A stretch of 49,763 nucleotides of DNA from Nitrosomonas sp. (lineage in GTDB: Bacteria > Pseudomonadota > Gammaproteobacteria > Burkholderiales > Nitrosomonadaceae): the NCBI GenBank assembly GCA_021774265.1, contig JAJFJG010000036.1, positions 1 to 49,763 on the forward strand. Direction: 5' to 3'. Positions 1 to 7,105 of this stretch are shown here, one piece after another. Position 1 is the first letter of the stretch, and every line of letters starts with the position of its first letter. The notes beneath the pieces are model-generated. The model searched no databases. It was not told the DNA's origin and worked only from the letters and a program-made list of their open reading frames with translations. The position numbers were made by a program, and so were the translations under genes.

Positions 1-131
1 TTAGATTAACTGAGGTGATAATCCCATTTTCTATGTTGGTTCATTCGTTTCGTTGAATGATAACTTTACTATACTAGCCTAAACTTGGCATCTTCGCGTA
101 TTTGTTAAAAATAAGCATAAGACTTAAGTCG

Positions 132-698
132 CTATCTCAACGCATAACGCTCACGCACCTCATAACGAACCCCACCCTCAATCGAAATAGACTCAACTAA
201 AACAAACGTTTTCACCTGCCAGAAAATCGGTTTGGTTTTTTCAAATGCTTCTGGTTGAGCCGGTTTTCTCATTAACGTCATATGCGGCGCATAGGGTCGA
301 CGTTCAACTTGAAAATCGCACTCGGCTAATGACTCCCCCAAGGTTTTATGCAGCGTTTCTAGTGCTTCGGGTGTCTGTTTCAAACCCATCCACAATATTT
401 TGGGTTTATTGAAATAACCATAATGATCCAAATCAAGATTAAAACCGTCCGCTTGCACTTTCTGAGCCGCACGATGTAAACAGTCCCATTTTTGCTGATT
501 AACATTACCAACAAAGTGCAGGGTGATGTGTACATTATCGAAATTTACAATACGGCCTTGTGTTTTATCAATCGACAACTGTTTGAATGATTCAACGATT
601 TTAATGCGCGTTGCGTCGTCCGGCCATAATGCAAAAAAGATACGGTGGATCTTGTCGTCGTTTTTATGACACGGCTGTTTATCGGGTGAAATAATCAT
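132..698 (-). CDS. thpR: RNA 2',3'-cyclic phosphodiesterase (ThpR/LigT family)
   Basis: The 188-aa protein belongs to the 2H phosphoesterase superfamily, soluble cytoplasmic enzymes that open 2',3'-cyclic phosphate ends of RNA and can ligate tRNA halves in vitro. Both signature motifs are visible: His57-Ile-Thr-Leu and His139-Met-Thr-Leu, about 80 residues apart, as expected for the two-lobed fold. The N-terminal segment around residues 19-26 (RIFFALWP) is typical of the family. The start at 698 is supported by a GAGGT ribosome site about seven bases upstream. Length is normal for the family. The gene lies just outside the cassette array and shows no operon partner in the window. Confidence 0.9.
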   Translation of the reverse strand: MIISPDKQPCHKNDDKIHRIFFALWPDDATRIKIVESFKQLSIDKTQGRIVNFDNVHITLHFVGNVNQQKWDCLHRAAQKVQADGFNLDLDHYGYFNKPKILWMGLKQTPEALETLHKTLGESLAECDFQVERRPYAPHMTLMRKPAQPEAFEKTKPIFWQVKTFVLVESISIEGGVRYEVRERYALR

Positions 699-1324
699 AC
701 GGGTACCTCATGATACAAAAAAAGAATCACCAATAATGTCTGATTATGATGGAACTGGACACGTGACGCTGGGTCGCCAAATAGGTTAAAAAAGTCTCCA
801 CCTTAACAGCATCTATATCAGTAGGATGACGCTTGCTATAAAAAATAATATATTGTTTAATCCATGAAATATAGGTTTTTCTGTGCTTAGACTATAGTGT
901 TTATAGCGGATTTTATCGCGCACTTGGTCCAGACATTTTTTAGCGGGAAGTGATGTCGTATTTGTTTACACTAATTGTCTGCTTTACTTTAAAGGTCTAC
1001 TTATAATTAATGGATTGAATGACTATGGACGAGATTATGCGACACAATATTGTTATTATTGGACAAAAATGTCGTATATATCACGCTCCCTAACACTGAG
1101 CGCTACGTATGACAAAATTCTTCCAGTTTATAAAAAATGCAGGTGGTTTATACAACGCCGAAAAACTGCTAATGTGCGGAGCGCAATTTGTGCGCACGCA
1201 TAATACCGCAGGTATTGATACGGACACACAAGCCGCGCTCCGGAGAAAAAGTAAGATATTTCGAGTTGATTGCCCGATGTTTGTGTTGAACAATGATTTG
1301 AATATTGCCTCGCACTCAATATCA
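699..1324. other. Intergenic stretch before the cassette array, no recognisable gene
   Basis: About 620 bases without a gene I can support. Short open frames exist on both strands between 1015 and 1440, but they overlap each other, match no family I recognise, and the longest plus-strand one runs through the candidate attC. A degraded cassette is possible because an attC-like site follows directly. Confidence 0.5.
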
Positions 1325-1407
1325 GAGAACGCTGCATTGGAGGGAACACCGCTCACTTCGTTCACGGCTTTGCCCCTACGGGGTGTCCCTCAATTTAAAC
1401 GTTATAA
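1325..1407 (+). other. Candidate attC site (first of the array)
   Basis: Arms ATTGGAGGGAACACC (1336-1350) and GGGGTGTCCCTCAAT (1380-1394) are complementary apart from an extra G and an extra A in the left arm, the kind of extrahelical base found in attC stems. The outer boxes are weak: GAGAACG on the left and CGTTATA on the right. The next coding sequence starts 17 bases after it, as expected for a cassette. The outer boxes deviate from consensus, so this call is less secure than the later sites. Confidence 0.55.
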
Positions 1408-1424
1408 AGCTCAAAGAGGTACAG

Positions 1425-2543
1425 GTGAAATTAGGTAGAAACAAACCTTGCTGGTGTGGCTCTGGTAAAAAATACAAAAAATGTCACCTTGATAGAGAGC
1501 AACAAGAACCCATTAACCAAGGAGTGATACATAAACAGATCAATGGTTTTTATTCACAGAAATACTGTAGTGTTCCTAGCTCTATGAGTCCCGAATGCTC
1601 TGGAAAAATAATCAAAGCTCACTCCATTTCAAAAAGTTCATCCCTTAAAGAAATAGCGCATAATGGACACGTACTAACTACATTTGAAGGTTCTATACGC
1701 TTTGACAAAGGTTTTCAAATTACTCCTAAAAAAATAGGAATACAAAAAGCCTCAACATTTACAGGTTTTTGCGCTCACCACGACAAAACATTATTTCAGC
1801 CAATTGAAGATACGGATTTCGTTATATCTAAAGAAAACTGTTTTCTAATCGCCTACAGAGCCATTTCTAGAGAAATCTTTGTTAAAGAAAGAGCTTCAGG
1901 TACCTTTGATTTATTGAAAGACTTAGATAAAGGGAAAAAGTTAGAGCAGCAATTATCAATGCAATCAGAGCATAAAAGGCTTACTGAGAACAACGTTCTT
2001 AGTGCAAGTGACTTAAGGAGTATCAAAAACAAATTAGATAGTATGCTAATCGCAGGCGAGCAAGGGAAGCTAAATCACATTGTATTCATCCTATCAGAGC
2101 CGCCTAACATCATGACAAGTACTGCAGTAGGCCCCACATTTGATTTCCAAGGAAATAAACTACAGAGTATCTCTCAGGACCCTGAAGTCATTCCTAGCTA
2201 TATAATGATCAATTCCTTCTCCAGTAATGGAGTTGGTTATATCTGCTTGTCCTGGATCCAAGAGCACGACTCCGTTGTCTCAGCCTTTATAGGTAGTTTA
2301 AAACAGACAAGTTCGGTTTCGGCATCAATACTTGCCTTTATATTTACATCAATAGAAAACAACTACATATCAGAAATTTGGTGGTCATCTTTAGACTCTT
2401 CAAGTAAGGAATATCTCATGAATTTATACTCGCAAGGAGTTATGATGCCAACAAATAGTGATGCACTTGTTAATACTAAAGATTTGCTAGCTTTCAAAAT
2501 TAAAGACACTATAAGTTTAAATGCCTGCGCAGCCGCTTTATAA
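1425..2543 (+). CDS. Cassette-encoded SEC-C motif protein
   Basis: A 372-aa protein whose N-terminus carries a SEC-C metal-binding motif: Cys-Trp-Cys at residues 9-11, then Gly-Ser-Gly-Lys-Lys and a Cys-His pair, which together bind zinc. The rest has no catalytic motif I recognise; similar long SEC-C proteins are common cassette or island cargo of unknown role. I chose the GTG at 1425 because it has a good AAAGAGGT ribosome site and starts the protein just before the SEC-C motif; the open frame extends 40 codons upstream, but that part lies in the preceding attC. The TAA stop falls inside the first box of the next attC, a typical compact cassette arrangement. Confidence 0.75.
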   Translation: MKLGRNKPCWCGSGKKYKKCHLDREQQEPINQGVIHKQINGFYSQKYCSVPSSMSPECSGKIIKAHSISKSSSLKEIAHNGHVLTTFEGSIRFDKGFQITPKKIGIQKASTFTGFCAHHDKTLFQPIEDTDFVISKENCFLIAYRAISREIFVKERASGTFDLLKDLDKGKKLEQQLSMQSEHKRLTENNVLSASDLRSIKNKLDSMLIAGEQGKLNHIVFILSEPPNIMTSTAVGPTFDFQGNKLQSISQDPEVIPSYIMINSFSSNGVGYICLSWIQEHDSVVSAFIGSLKQTSSVSASILAFIFTSIENNYISEIWWSSLDSSSKEYLMNLYSQGVMMPTNSDALVNTKDLLAFKIKDTISLNACAAAL

Positions 2544-2612
2544 CAAGTTTGGCAAGCGGGACAAATTAATGCGTGGCTTCGCCACAATTTGCCCCTTCCA
2601 AAGGCGTTAGGC
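2538..2612 (+). other. attC recombination site (SEC-C cassette)
   Basis: A 75-bp imperfect palindrome starting with TTATAAC and ending with the classical GTTAGGC box at 2606-2612. The stem pairs GCGGGACAAATT with AATTTGCCCC, and a GTGGC-TTC-GCCAC hairpin sits in the centre. The upstream gene's stop codon lies in the left box and the downstream gene begins about 22 bases after the right box. This is the clearest attC of the array. Confidence 0.88.
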
Positions 2613-2634
2613 TAAATCGAACATTAGGGTGTAC

Positions 2635-3726
2635 ATGGCATCGAATAAAAATCAACATTATGTTCCTCAATGTTATCTTCGACAGTTTGCTGCTAACAAC
2701 TCAACGTCTGCTATTAATCTGTATAATATTGATAGAGAGAAATTTATTAATTGTGCGCCGTTGAAGAAGCAGTGCTCAAAAAGTTACTTTTATGGTGATG
2801 ATCTTGAGCTAGAGAAAGCACTTCAACCCATTGAGGGCCTTTATGCTGGCATAGTTAGAGAAATTATAAACCAGAATTATCAATTAACAGATGAGCATCG
2901 CAAGTTTTTAATATTCTTTTGGCGTTTACAGTATATGAGGACTGAAGCCGCCTCACGTCGCAGTATTGAAATGACAGATGGCATGGGTGAGGTCGCAGGT
3001 CTTGAACCTAAAGACTTTAAAATGGAGATGAAAGAAGCGGTCCAGCTTTCCATGAGAAATTTTGTACAAGAAAAATTTTTAATGGATGATCTTAAAGTCT
3101 GCCTAATCAAGAATAAAACTAAAATCGACTTTATCTCTTCTGATGATCCTGCTGTTTTAACTAATAAATGGCATTTCCTAGACAAGAGAACCTCAGGGAG
3201 TAATTTTGGATTAGGATCTGCAGGAGTAATTATTCTTCTTCCTATAACTCCTCGGATTTTATGCGTTGGGTTTGATCCTAATGTTTATAGTATCCCTCAC
3301 AAGAAAGGGTGGGTTGATGTGAAGAATGAACGTGAGATAAATCTAATCAATGAACACCAGTATCTAAATAGTCGAGCGAATATATTCTACCAAGACAAGA
3401 ATTCAGAAGATCAGATCTTGGCTTCATTCACTCCAGTAAAAAGTAGTCGGCCTAAAGCAAGACATAAATTTCATTATGCAATTTTAGATGAAAAATCTGA
3501 TGGGTATGAAAGATATAAAGTGGTTGATCGGCGTGAGGCAGAAAAACATCAAAAAGCTATGATTCATACTGAAATGATTAATCCAGCTCCATCGGGATGG
3601 CCACACACTATAGGGTGGAAGCGAAAAGGTTTTGTGTATACTAATGGCTCTGGGGTTGGATACATACGAGAAAGCAGGATAAATCCAGTAACAGATCATG
3701 ACTTTATAAAAGAAAGCGCAAGGTAA
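2635..3726 (+). CDS. Cassette-encoded DUF4238 domain protein
   Basis: A 363-aa cytoplasmic protein. The N-terminal signature NQHYVPQCYLRQFA (about residues 5-18) is characteristic of DUF4238, a family with no established biochemical role that recurs in mobile and accessory regions. No signal peptide or membrane segment is visible. The ATG at 2635 is preferred over the in-frame GTG at 2629 because an AGGGT ribosome site lies upstream and the family signature follows at once. The gene fills one cassette between the attC at 2538-2612 and an attC box at about 3731, where a group II intron remnant begins. Confidence 0.75.
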   Translation: MASNKNQHYVPQCYLRQFAANNSTSAINLYNIDREKFINCAPLKKQCSKSYFYGDDLELEKALQPIEGLYAGIVREIINQNYQLTDEHRKFLIFFWRLQYMRTEAASRRSIEMTDGMGEVAGLEPKDFKMEMKEAVQLSMRNFVQEKFLMDDLKVCLIKNKTKIDFISSDDPAVLTNKWHFLDKRTSGSNFGLGSAGVIILLPITPRILCVGFDPNVYSIPHKKGWVDVKNEREINLINEHQYLNSRANIFYQDKNSEDQILASFTPVKSSRPKARHKFHYAILDEKSDGYERYKVVDRREAEKHQKAMIHTEMINPAPSGWPHTIGWKRKGFVYTNGSGVGYIRESRINPVTDHDFIKESAR

Positions 3727-3735
3727 ATTAGCCTA

Positions 3736-4390
3736 ATCGGGTAGCCGAGGGTCTCTAACCCCCAGTTCCCACAACACCCTGCATACGGCTCCACACAGGG
3801 CGTTTAACTTGGAATGGTGACTTGATCCATCCATCGCGTAGCGCATAAAGCCCCTGATATTTTAGATAAGCATTGGATAATGCCTGCTGTATTCCTGGAG
3901 TTTTCGAGCTACGCCATGGGCCTTTGCTGGTAATGCCACACGCAACTGCTGATTGAACTCTAACACCTAGTTTCATCAGATTCTTACTTTGGTTCGCGGT
4001 TTGCGCCACTGACGCCAATACGCCATTCTCACCCTGCGTCGAATCCAATGATCCAGATCGACACAAAGTTGGTAGCAGTTGGCAATACCAAAGTAATTGA
4101 TCCAGCCTCGTATAAACTGACTGGTTTTGAAGAGTTGATATTTCATCGACACTCCCCAGTTGCGGTTCGTTAAGCGCCGAACTTTCTGCTTAAACTTCAG
4201 CAGTGTTTTCGGATGCCATAGAATGCGTCCCGCTCGGAATGTAAATCCCAAGAATTTGCTTTCATTGATTTTAACGACATGACTTTTGGTCGCATTAACG
4301 ACCAATTTTAAGCGGTTTTGCAAGTACTGACCGACACTATGGAGCACACGTTCACCAGCTCGCTGACTTTTCACTAAAATCGGGGTCACA
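3736..4390 (-). mobile_element. 3' part of a group II intron inserted in an attC site
   Basis: Minus-strand sequence after the maturase frame has the shape of a group II intron 3' end: a GAGCCGTATGCAGGG segment, an internal hairpin (GGGTTAGAGACCC), then CTACCCGAT. The next bases on that strand are TAGGC, the second half of an attC GTTAGGC box; on the plus strand this is GCCTAA at 3731-3736, right after the DUF4238 stop. Group IIC-attC introns are known to insert in the bottom strand of attC in this opposite orientation. The intron 5' half and the first half of the reverse transcriptase are missing, and the break coincides with a REP-like palindrome at 4391. Confidence 0.65.
3755..4389 (-). 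pseudogene. ltrA: Group II intron reverse transcriptase/maturase, truncated and frameshifted
   Basis: Only the C-terminal half remains: end of the RT domain (LVKSQRAGERV), the maturase X domain (FLGFTF, then WINYFG) and the C-terminal segment with NLMKLGV and SSKTPGI. The reading frame shifts near 3982: one frame ends KPRTKVRI-stop and the other continues KNLMKLGVRV, which a single restored A would join as KVRNLMKLGV. The catalytic YADD motif is lost upstream at 4390. The product therefore cannot act as a reverse transcriptase. Confidence 0.8.
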
Positions 4391-4433
4391 GGGTCGTGTC
4401 TAGATTCGTAGCCTACATATCTAGACGCGACCC
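4391..4433. repeat. REP-like palindrome, copy 1
   Basis: Arms GGGTCGTGTCTAGAT (4391-4405) and ATCTAGACGCGACCC (4419-4433) pair at 14 of 15 positions around a 13-base loop. A related palindrome lies at 5254-5298. Copy 1 sits exactly at the truncated end of the intron maturase. Confidence 0.75.
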
Positions 4434-4624
4434 TCTAGCGCATACAAATCTCGGTCACCAAAGAAAAACACAATACAAGGCCGCCGACTCGGAGTCAAAT
4501 CAGCCGATTCCAAATGTAGAATTTCCCTTTACGGTGCCCCGGCTGTAATTTCTGCTTTTGCAAATTTTGAGCGCCTCGGCGCGGCAATGAATACCAACGA
4601 ACAGTGATGAGACTTATCGTTGAT

Positions 4625-4647
4625 ATAGTACCGTTATATGGTACTAT
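4625..4647. promoter_or_regulatory. Candidate HicAB operator
   Basis: A perfect inverted repeat ATAGTACC ... GGTACTAT with a 7-base spacer ends seven bases before the hicA start. HicB antitoxins commonly autorepress through such a palindrome in the promoter, so an operator is the natural reading. The 4434-4624 stretch before it holds nothing else I recognise. Confidence 0.55.
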
Positions 4648-4653
4648 TAGTCA

Positions 4654-4898
4654 ATGAACAAAAAGCATAAAAGAACCCTTGAACGAATTCATGCGCGACC
4701 CATCAGCGGTAATATTCCATGGTCGCACTGTTTAAGGTTCTTGGTGCAGAAGTTTCTGAACGCGCTGGTTCACGTGTGGCCGTAGTTTTATTCGGCGAAG
4801 TCCGTGTTTTCCATAGACCACACCCTTCTCCCAATACAGACAAAGGGGCAATAACCAGTATTAGAAAATGGTTTGAGATATATGAGGTGAGACCATGA
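4654..4898 (+). pseudogene. hicA: HicA-family toxin, frameshifted
   Basis: The first 23 codons read as a HicA N-terminus (MNKKHKRTLERI ... PISGNIPW). After that Trp the frame runs out of register, while another frame gives the expected remainder: ALFKVLGAEV, then RVFHRPHP with the catalytic-type His, ending at a TGA that overlaps the hicB ATG. Compared with the usual W-x4-ALF spacing, only two bases separate the two parts instead of twelve, so about ten bases seem deleted. HicA toxins are small mRNA interferases with a double-stranded RNA-binding fold. This copy should be inactive unless the sequence is wrong here. Confidence 0.75.
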
Positions 4899-5227
4899 AC
4901 ATGATGGAACTTAATGGTTACAAAGCAAAAATAGAATACGACCCTGAATTAGATCAGTTTCGTGGCGAAATTCTGGGTTTGAATGGAAGTGCTGATTTTT
5001 ACGGCAAAAGCCCGAGCGCTCTTCGAAAGGAGTTCAAAAATTCACTCAAGGTTTTTCTGCAAGTGTGCGAAGAAAAGGACATCGCTCCAACTAAGGAATA
5101 TTCAGGTAAATTCAACCTTCGAATAGCTCCTAGCCTGCATAGTGAAATTTCGGCACGGGCAACTGTTGCAAATAAGAGCCTAAACCAGTGGGTATCCGAA
5201 ATATTGAAACGTTCTGTAAATGAGTAG
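4895..5227 (+). CDS. hicB: HicB-family antitoxin
   Basis: A 110-aa protein with the two-part HicB layout: an N-terminal partly degraded RNase H-like domain (residues 8-60, opening YKAKIEYDPELDQFRGEI) and a C-terminal ribbon-helix-helix DNA-binding segment (about residues 72-106, FNLRIAPSLHSEI ... SLNQWVSEIL). HicB neutralises HicA and represses the operon. Its ATG overlaps the hicA stop in an ATGA arrangement, so the two were translationally coupled. Here the toxin gene is frameshifted, leaving an apparently intact orphan antitoxin between two REP-like palindromes. Confidence 0.85.
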   Translation: MNMMELNGYKAKIEYDPELDQFRGEILGLNGSADFYGKSPSALRKEFKNSLKVFLQVCEEKDIAPTKEYSGKFNLRIAPSLHSEISARATVANKSLNQWVSEILKRSVNE

Positions 5228-5253
5228 TTGAGCCGCAACCCTGCATGCGTATT

Positions 5254-5298
5254 GGGGTCGAATCTATATTTGTAACCTATGAATCTAGACCCGACCCC
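5254..5298. repeat. REP-like palindrome, copy 2
   Basis: The right arm GAATCTAGACCCGACCCC (5281-5298) pairs imperfectly with the left arm starting GGGGTCG at 5254, with a loop containing GTAACCTAT. Arms and loop resemble copy 1 at 4391-4433. The two copies bracket hicAB. Copy 2 fuses directly to a truncated coding sequence and supplies its apparent ATG. Confidence 0.7.
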
Positions 5299-5704
5299 GT
5301 TTTCCACGGTTGACTACATTTCAATTCTGGTAGTTTTAGGCTCGCTTGCCGCCGCAGGTTTTGAGTTTTATCGCACGAACGCAATAGAGAGCTCTTGGCC
5401 TTTTGGTATCCCTGCAGTGATTGCATTTTTCATTCTAAATCGCTAGAAAAAACCGAAAGACAAATCGTTTTATTGCTCGCGTTACAGAAAGGTAGCGGAG
5501 CACGACGCACGAACAATTCAAGCTTGGAATAATGGGTTCATAAATCTTTACTGTAGAGCTTGCCACGTTCAGTGGTTGAAGGATAACCCGCGGCAAGAAC
5601 ATGCCTCGATGCAAAGTCAGGGAGGTGGTTGCCTAGGTGTGCTAACGCTTATGCTCGTTATTCCGGCTTTAGGTGGCATGGGTTTATACCATTGGTTAGC
5701 ATGA
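5279..5704 (+). pseudogene. Cassette-encoded small membrane protein with an in-frame amber stop
   Basis: One frame runs from an ATG inside the REP-like palindrome (5279) to a TGA at 5702-5704 and is broken only by a TAG at 5444-5446. Before the stop is a hydrophobic segment (ISILVVLGSLAAAGFEF) and a second one (PFGIPAVIAFFILNR). After it come Cys-containing residues (YCSRY, LYCRACHVQWLKDNP) and a C-terminal membrane segment (CLGVLTLMLVIPALGGM). The two parts fit one ancestral protein with a small Cys-rich centre. The N-terminus looks replaced by repeat sequence. I know no function. It ends seven bases before the next attC, confirming it as cassette cargo. Confidence 0.6.
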
Positions 5705-5710
5705 ATAGCC

Positions 5711-5800
5711 ATTTAACAAGCCAATCAACGACCGCCAGAAAGCTGACTCTAACCTCCAAAACGCTACGCGTTTTTCCGCCCCGTTATTGAAGCGTTAAGC
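5711..5800 (+). other. attC recombination site
   Basis: Left box ATTTAAC (5711-5717) and right box GTTAAGC (5794-5800) both fit the RYYYAAC/GTTRRRY consensus at 90-bp spacing. The interior is partly palindromic, with AAAACGC-TAC-GCGTTTTT. It closes the small-membrane-protein cassette. Confidence 0.75.
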
Positions 5801-5881
5801 ATCCATAATGGGAATACACAAAAAAACAGTCAAGGCGATGCCAAAAAGCAGCGCACTTGCTGTTAACATTAGGCAATAATG

Positions 5882-5913
5882 CGCAGCACCCCTTAGTGAA
5901 TTGAGGTGCTGCG
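5882..5913 (-). terminator. Hairpin downstream of the thioredoxin-fold gene
   Basis: CGCAGCACC (5882-5890) and GGTGCTGCG (5905-5913) form a perfect 9-bp stem with a 14-base loop, 17 bases past the stop of the minus-strand gene. There is no strong U-tract, so termination is inferred from position and stem strength. Confidence 0.45.
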
Positions 5914-5930
5914 TATATTGATTGTGCCTG

Positions 5931-6167
5931 TTATTTTAGGTCGGAAAGACTCGCCCCAAAATTAATATGGAACGGCGCACCGTCCAGAACCAATGCAGGC
6001 ACCGACTTCACACCCGCAGCTTCAGCTTCACCAATGCGAGATTTGTCGTTGCCGAGATGCACAATTTCTACAGCGTAGCGAGAACTGTCAATTGCTTTTG
6101 CGACACTGTCCTCAGCGGCAACACATACTGGACATCCGGCATGGTAAAAAATAGCTTTTGCTGTCAT
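5931..6167 (-). CDS. Small thioredoxin-fold (glutaredoxin-like) protein
   Basis: A 78-aa single-domain protein with a Cys12-Pro-Val-Cys15 active site near the N-terminus and the Val56-Pro57 cis-proline expected in thioredoxin folds (SVPALVL). No signal peptide, so it is probably a cytoplasmic thiol-disulfide protein. It is transcribed against the cassette direction and divergently from the HxlR-type regulator at 6316, with a 148-bp shared control region; such pairs are usually regulator and target. An AGGAGT ribosome site precedes the start. Confidence 0.8.
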   Translation of the reverse strand: MTAKAIFYHAGCPVCVAAEDSVAKAIDSSRYAVEIVHLGNDKSRIGEAEAAGVKSVPALVLDGAPFHINFGASLSDLK

Positions 6168-6199
6168 GGTAAACTCCTAGTTTTGGGTTAAAGTATTGA

Positions 6200-6324
6200 T
6201 GTGCGCACTCTCAAATGGTAATGGTTTGTCCGACACAAAAAAAGCGGGAACCGGTAAGTTCAGTAGGCACTTATTGGTGTATAACATTGAAAATAATAAT
6301 GAAAATTAATTAATAGTGCGTACT
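6200..6324. promoter_or_regulatory. Divergent control region with two similar short dyads
   Basis: TGTGCGCACT at 6200-6209 and AGTGCGTACT at 6315-6324 are near-identical short dyads lying at the two ends of the region between the divergent genes. The second covers the regulator's own GTG start codon. They are candidate binding sites for the HxlR-family protein, by analogy with its family's autoregulation. Confidence 0.35.
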
Positions 6325-6630
6325 GTAAACACGTATCGAAAACTCGAAGAAGTAGTCGGCTGCAAATGGTCGGTATCCGTGTTGCTCGCGATCGGCAACG
6401 GTATTAACCGCCCTGGCGCGCTTGAAAAGCACATTGATGGCATATCTACTAAAGTCCTATCCGAACGGCTTCGTAAACTTACTGCATATAGGCTTCTCGA
6501 AAAGCAAAGTTACCCAGAAGTTCCACCGCGCACAGAGTATGCCTTAACCCCTTCTGGTAAAGAGCTGTTAAAAATAATTCTTCAGATACAGAATCTTGAT
6601 GCGGAAATTGAACATGGGAAAACAGAATAA
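6316..6630 (+). CDS. HxlR-family winged-helix regulator
   Basis: A 104-aa protein with the HxlR core: Gly15-Cys-Lys-Trp near the N-terminus, the recognition region GISTKVLSERLRKL (about residues 43-56) and the wing PRTEYALTPSG. In this family the conserved N-proximal Cys often senses thiol-reactive compounds. The GTG start is the first possible one, since an in-frame TAA lies seven bases upstream. It is divergent to the CPVC thioredoxin-fold gene and probably regulates it and itself. Together they form a two-gene cassette ended by the attC at 6625-6696. Confidence 0.85.
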   Translation: MRTVNTYRKLEEVVGCKWSVSVLLAIGNGINRPGALEKHIDGISTKVLSERLRKLTAYRLLEKQSYPEVPPRTEYALTPSGKELLKIILQIQNLDAEIEHGKTE

Positions 6631-6696
6631 CTCATACATTAAGGGATTATTACCTAATAACTACATGCCGCCGCGCAAATGAGCAAGGCGTTAGAT
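6625..6696 (+). other. Probable attC site (HxlR cassette)
   Basis: It ends with a consensus GTTAGAT box (6690-6696) preceded by GGC, and CTCAT on the left pairs with ATGAG on the right. The left box GAATAAC overlaps the HxlR stop codon. Internal pairing is weak, so confidence rests on the boxes and on position between two complete cassette genes. Confidence 0.6.
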
Positions 6697-6713
6697 CGAT
6701 CTAAAGTGAAACA

Positions 6714-7043
6714 ATGACATACTTATATTTAGCTATAGCCATTATTGCCGAAGTTGCTGCAACCAGTGCTTTGAAAGCATCAGAAGAATTTACCAATTTA
6801 ATCCCAAGTATAATTGTAGTCGCCGGGTACGGAATCGCATTCTATTTTTTAACGCTGGTTTTAAGAGTAATGCCAGTAGGCATTACTTATGCGGTTTGGT
6901 CTGGGTTTGGTATCGTTTTGATATCGGTTGTCGGAGTTCTCTTGTACAAACAAACGCCAGATGTACCCGCAATGATTGGTATGGGTTTAATAGTTTTAGG
7001 CGTGATAGTAATACATGTATTTTCTAAGACTGTTAGCCACTAA
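6714..7043 (+). CDS. Small multidrug resistance (SMR) family transporter
   Basis: A 109-aa, four-helix inner-membrane protein of the EmrE/QacE type that exchanges cationic compounds (quaternary ammonium, guanidinium or polyamine-like) for protons. The essential Glu13 lies in the first helix (AIIAEVAATSALK), and the GITYAVWSGFGIVLISVVG signature occupies helix 3. Length matches the family exactly. SMR genes are among the commonest cassette cargo. The ATG at 6714 follows the attC by 17 bases; no strong ribosome site is visible, as often seen in cassettes. The substrate cannot be read from sequence. Confidence 0.9.
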   Translation: MTYLYLAIAIIAEVAATSALKASEEFTNLIPSIIVVAGYGIAFYFLTLVLRVMPVGITYAVWSGFGIVLISVVGVLLYKQTPDVPAMIGMGLIVLGVIVIHVFSKTVSH

Positions 7044-7105
7044 ATTTAACCAGTCTTCATGCGTGACTTCGGTTTCGTTACAGTCACTTAACTCGAACGT
7101 TAGGC
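7044..7105 (+). other. attC recombination site (SMR cassette)
   Basis: Left box ATTTAAC (7044-7050) starts one base after the SMR stop codon; right box GTTAGGC is at 7099-7105. GTGACT and AGTCAC form the inner stem around a TC-rich loop. At 62 bp this is a short, typical attC. Confidence 0.8.

Noticed and set aside
1305-1424. Upstream extension of the SEC-C frame by 40 codons
   Set aside because: This part lies in the candidate attC, while GTG 1425 has a good ribosome site and starts right before the SEC-C motif.
1015-1438. Overlapping open frames on both strands before the SEC-C gene
   Set aside because: They overlap one another, lack ribosome sites, match no family and the longest runs through the attC-like palindrome.
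5882-5913. Reading the 9-bp stem as another attC
   Set aside because: It lacks GTTRRRY/RYYYAAC boxes and lies inside the cassette, just past the minus-strand gene; a terminator fits better.
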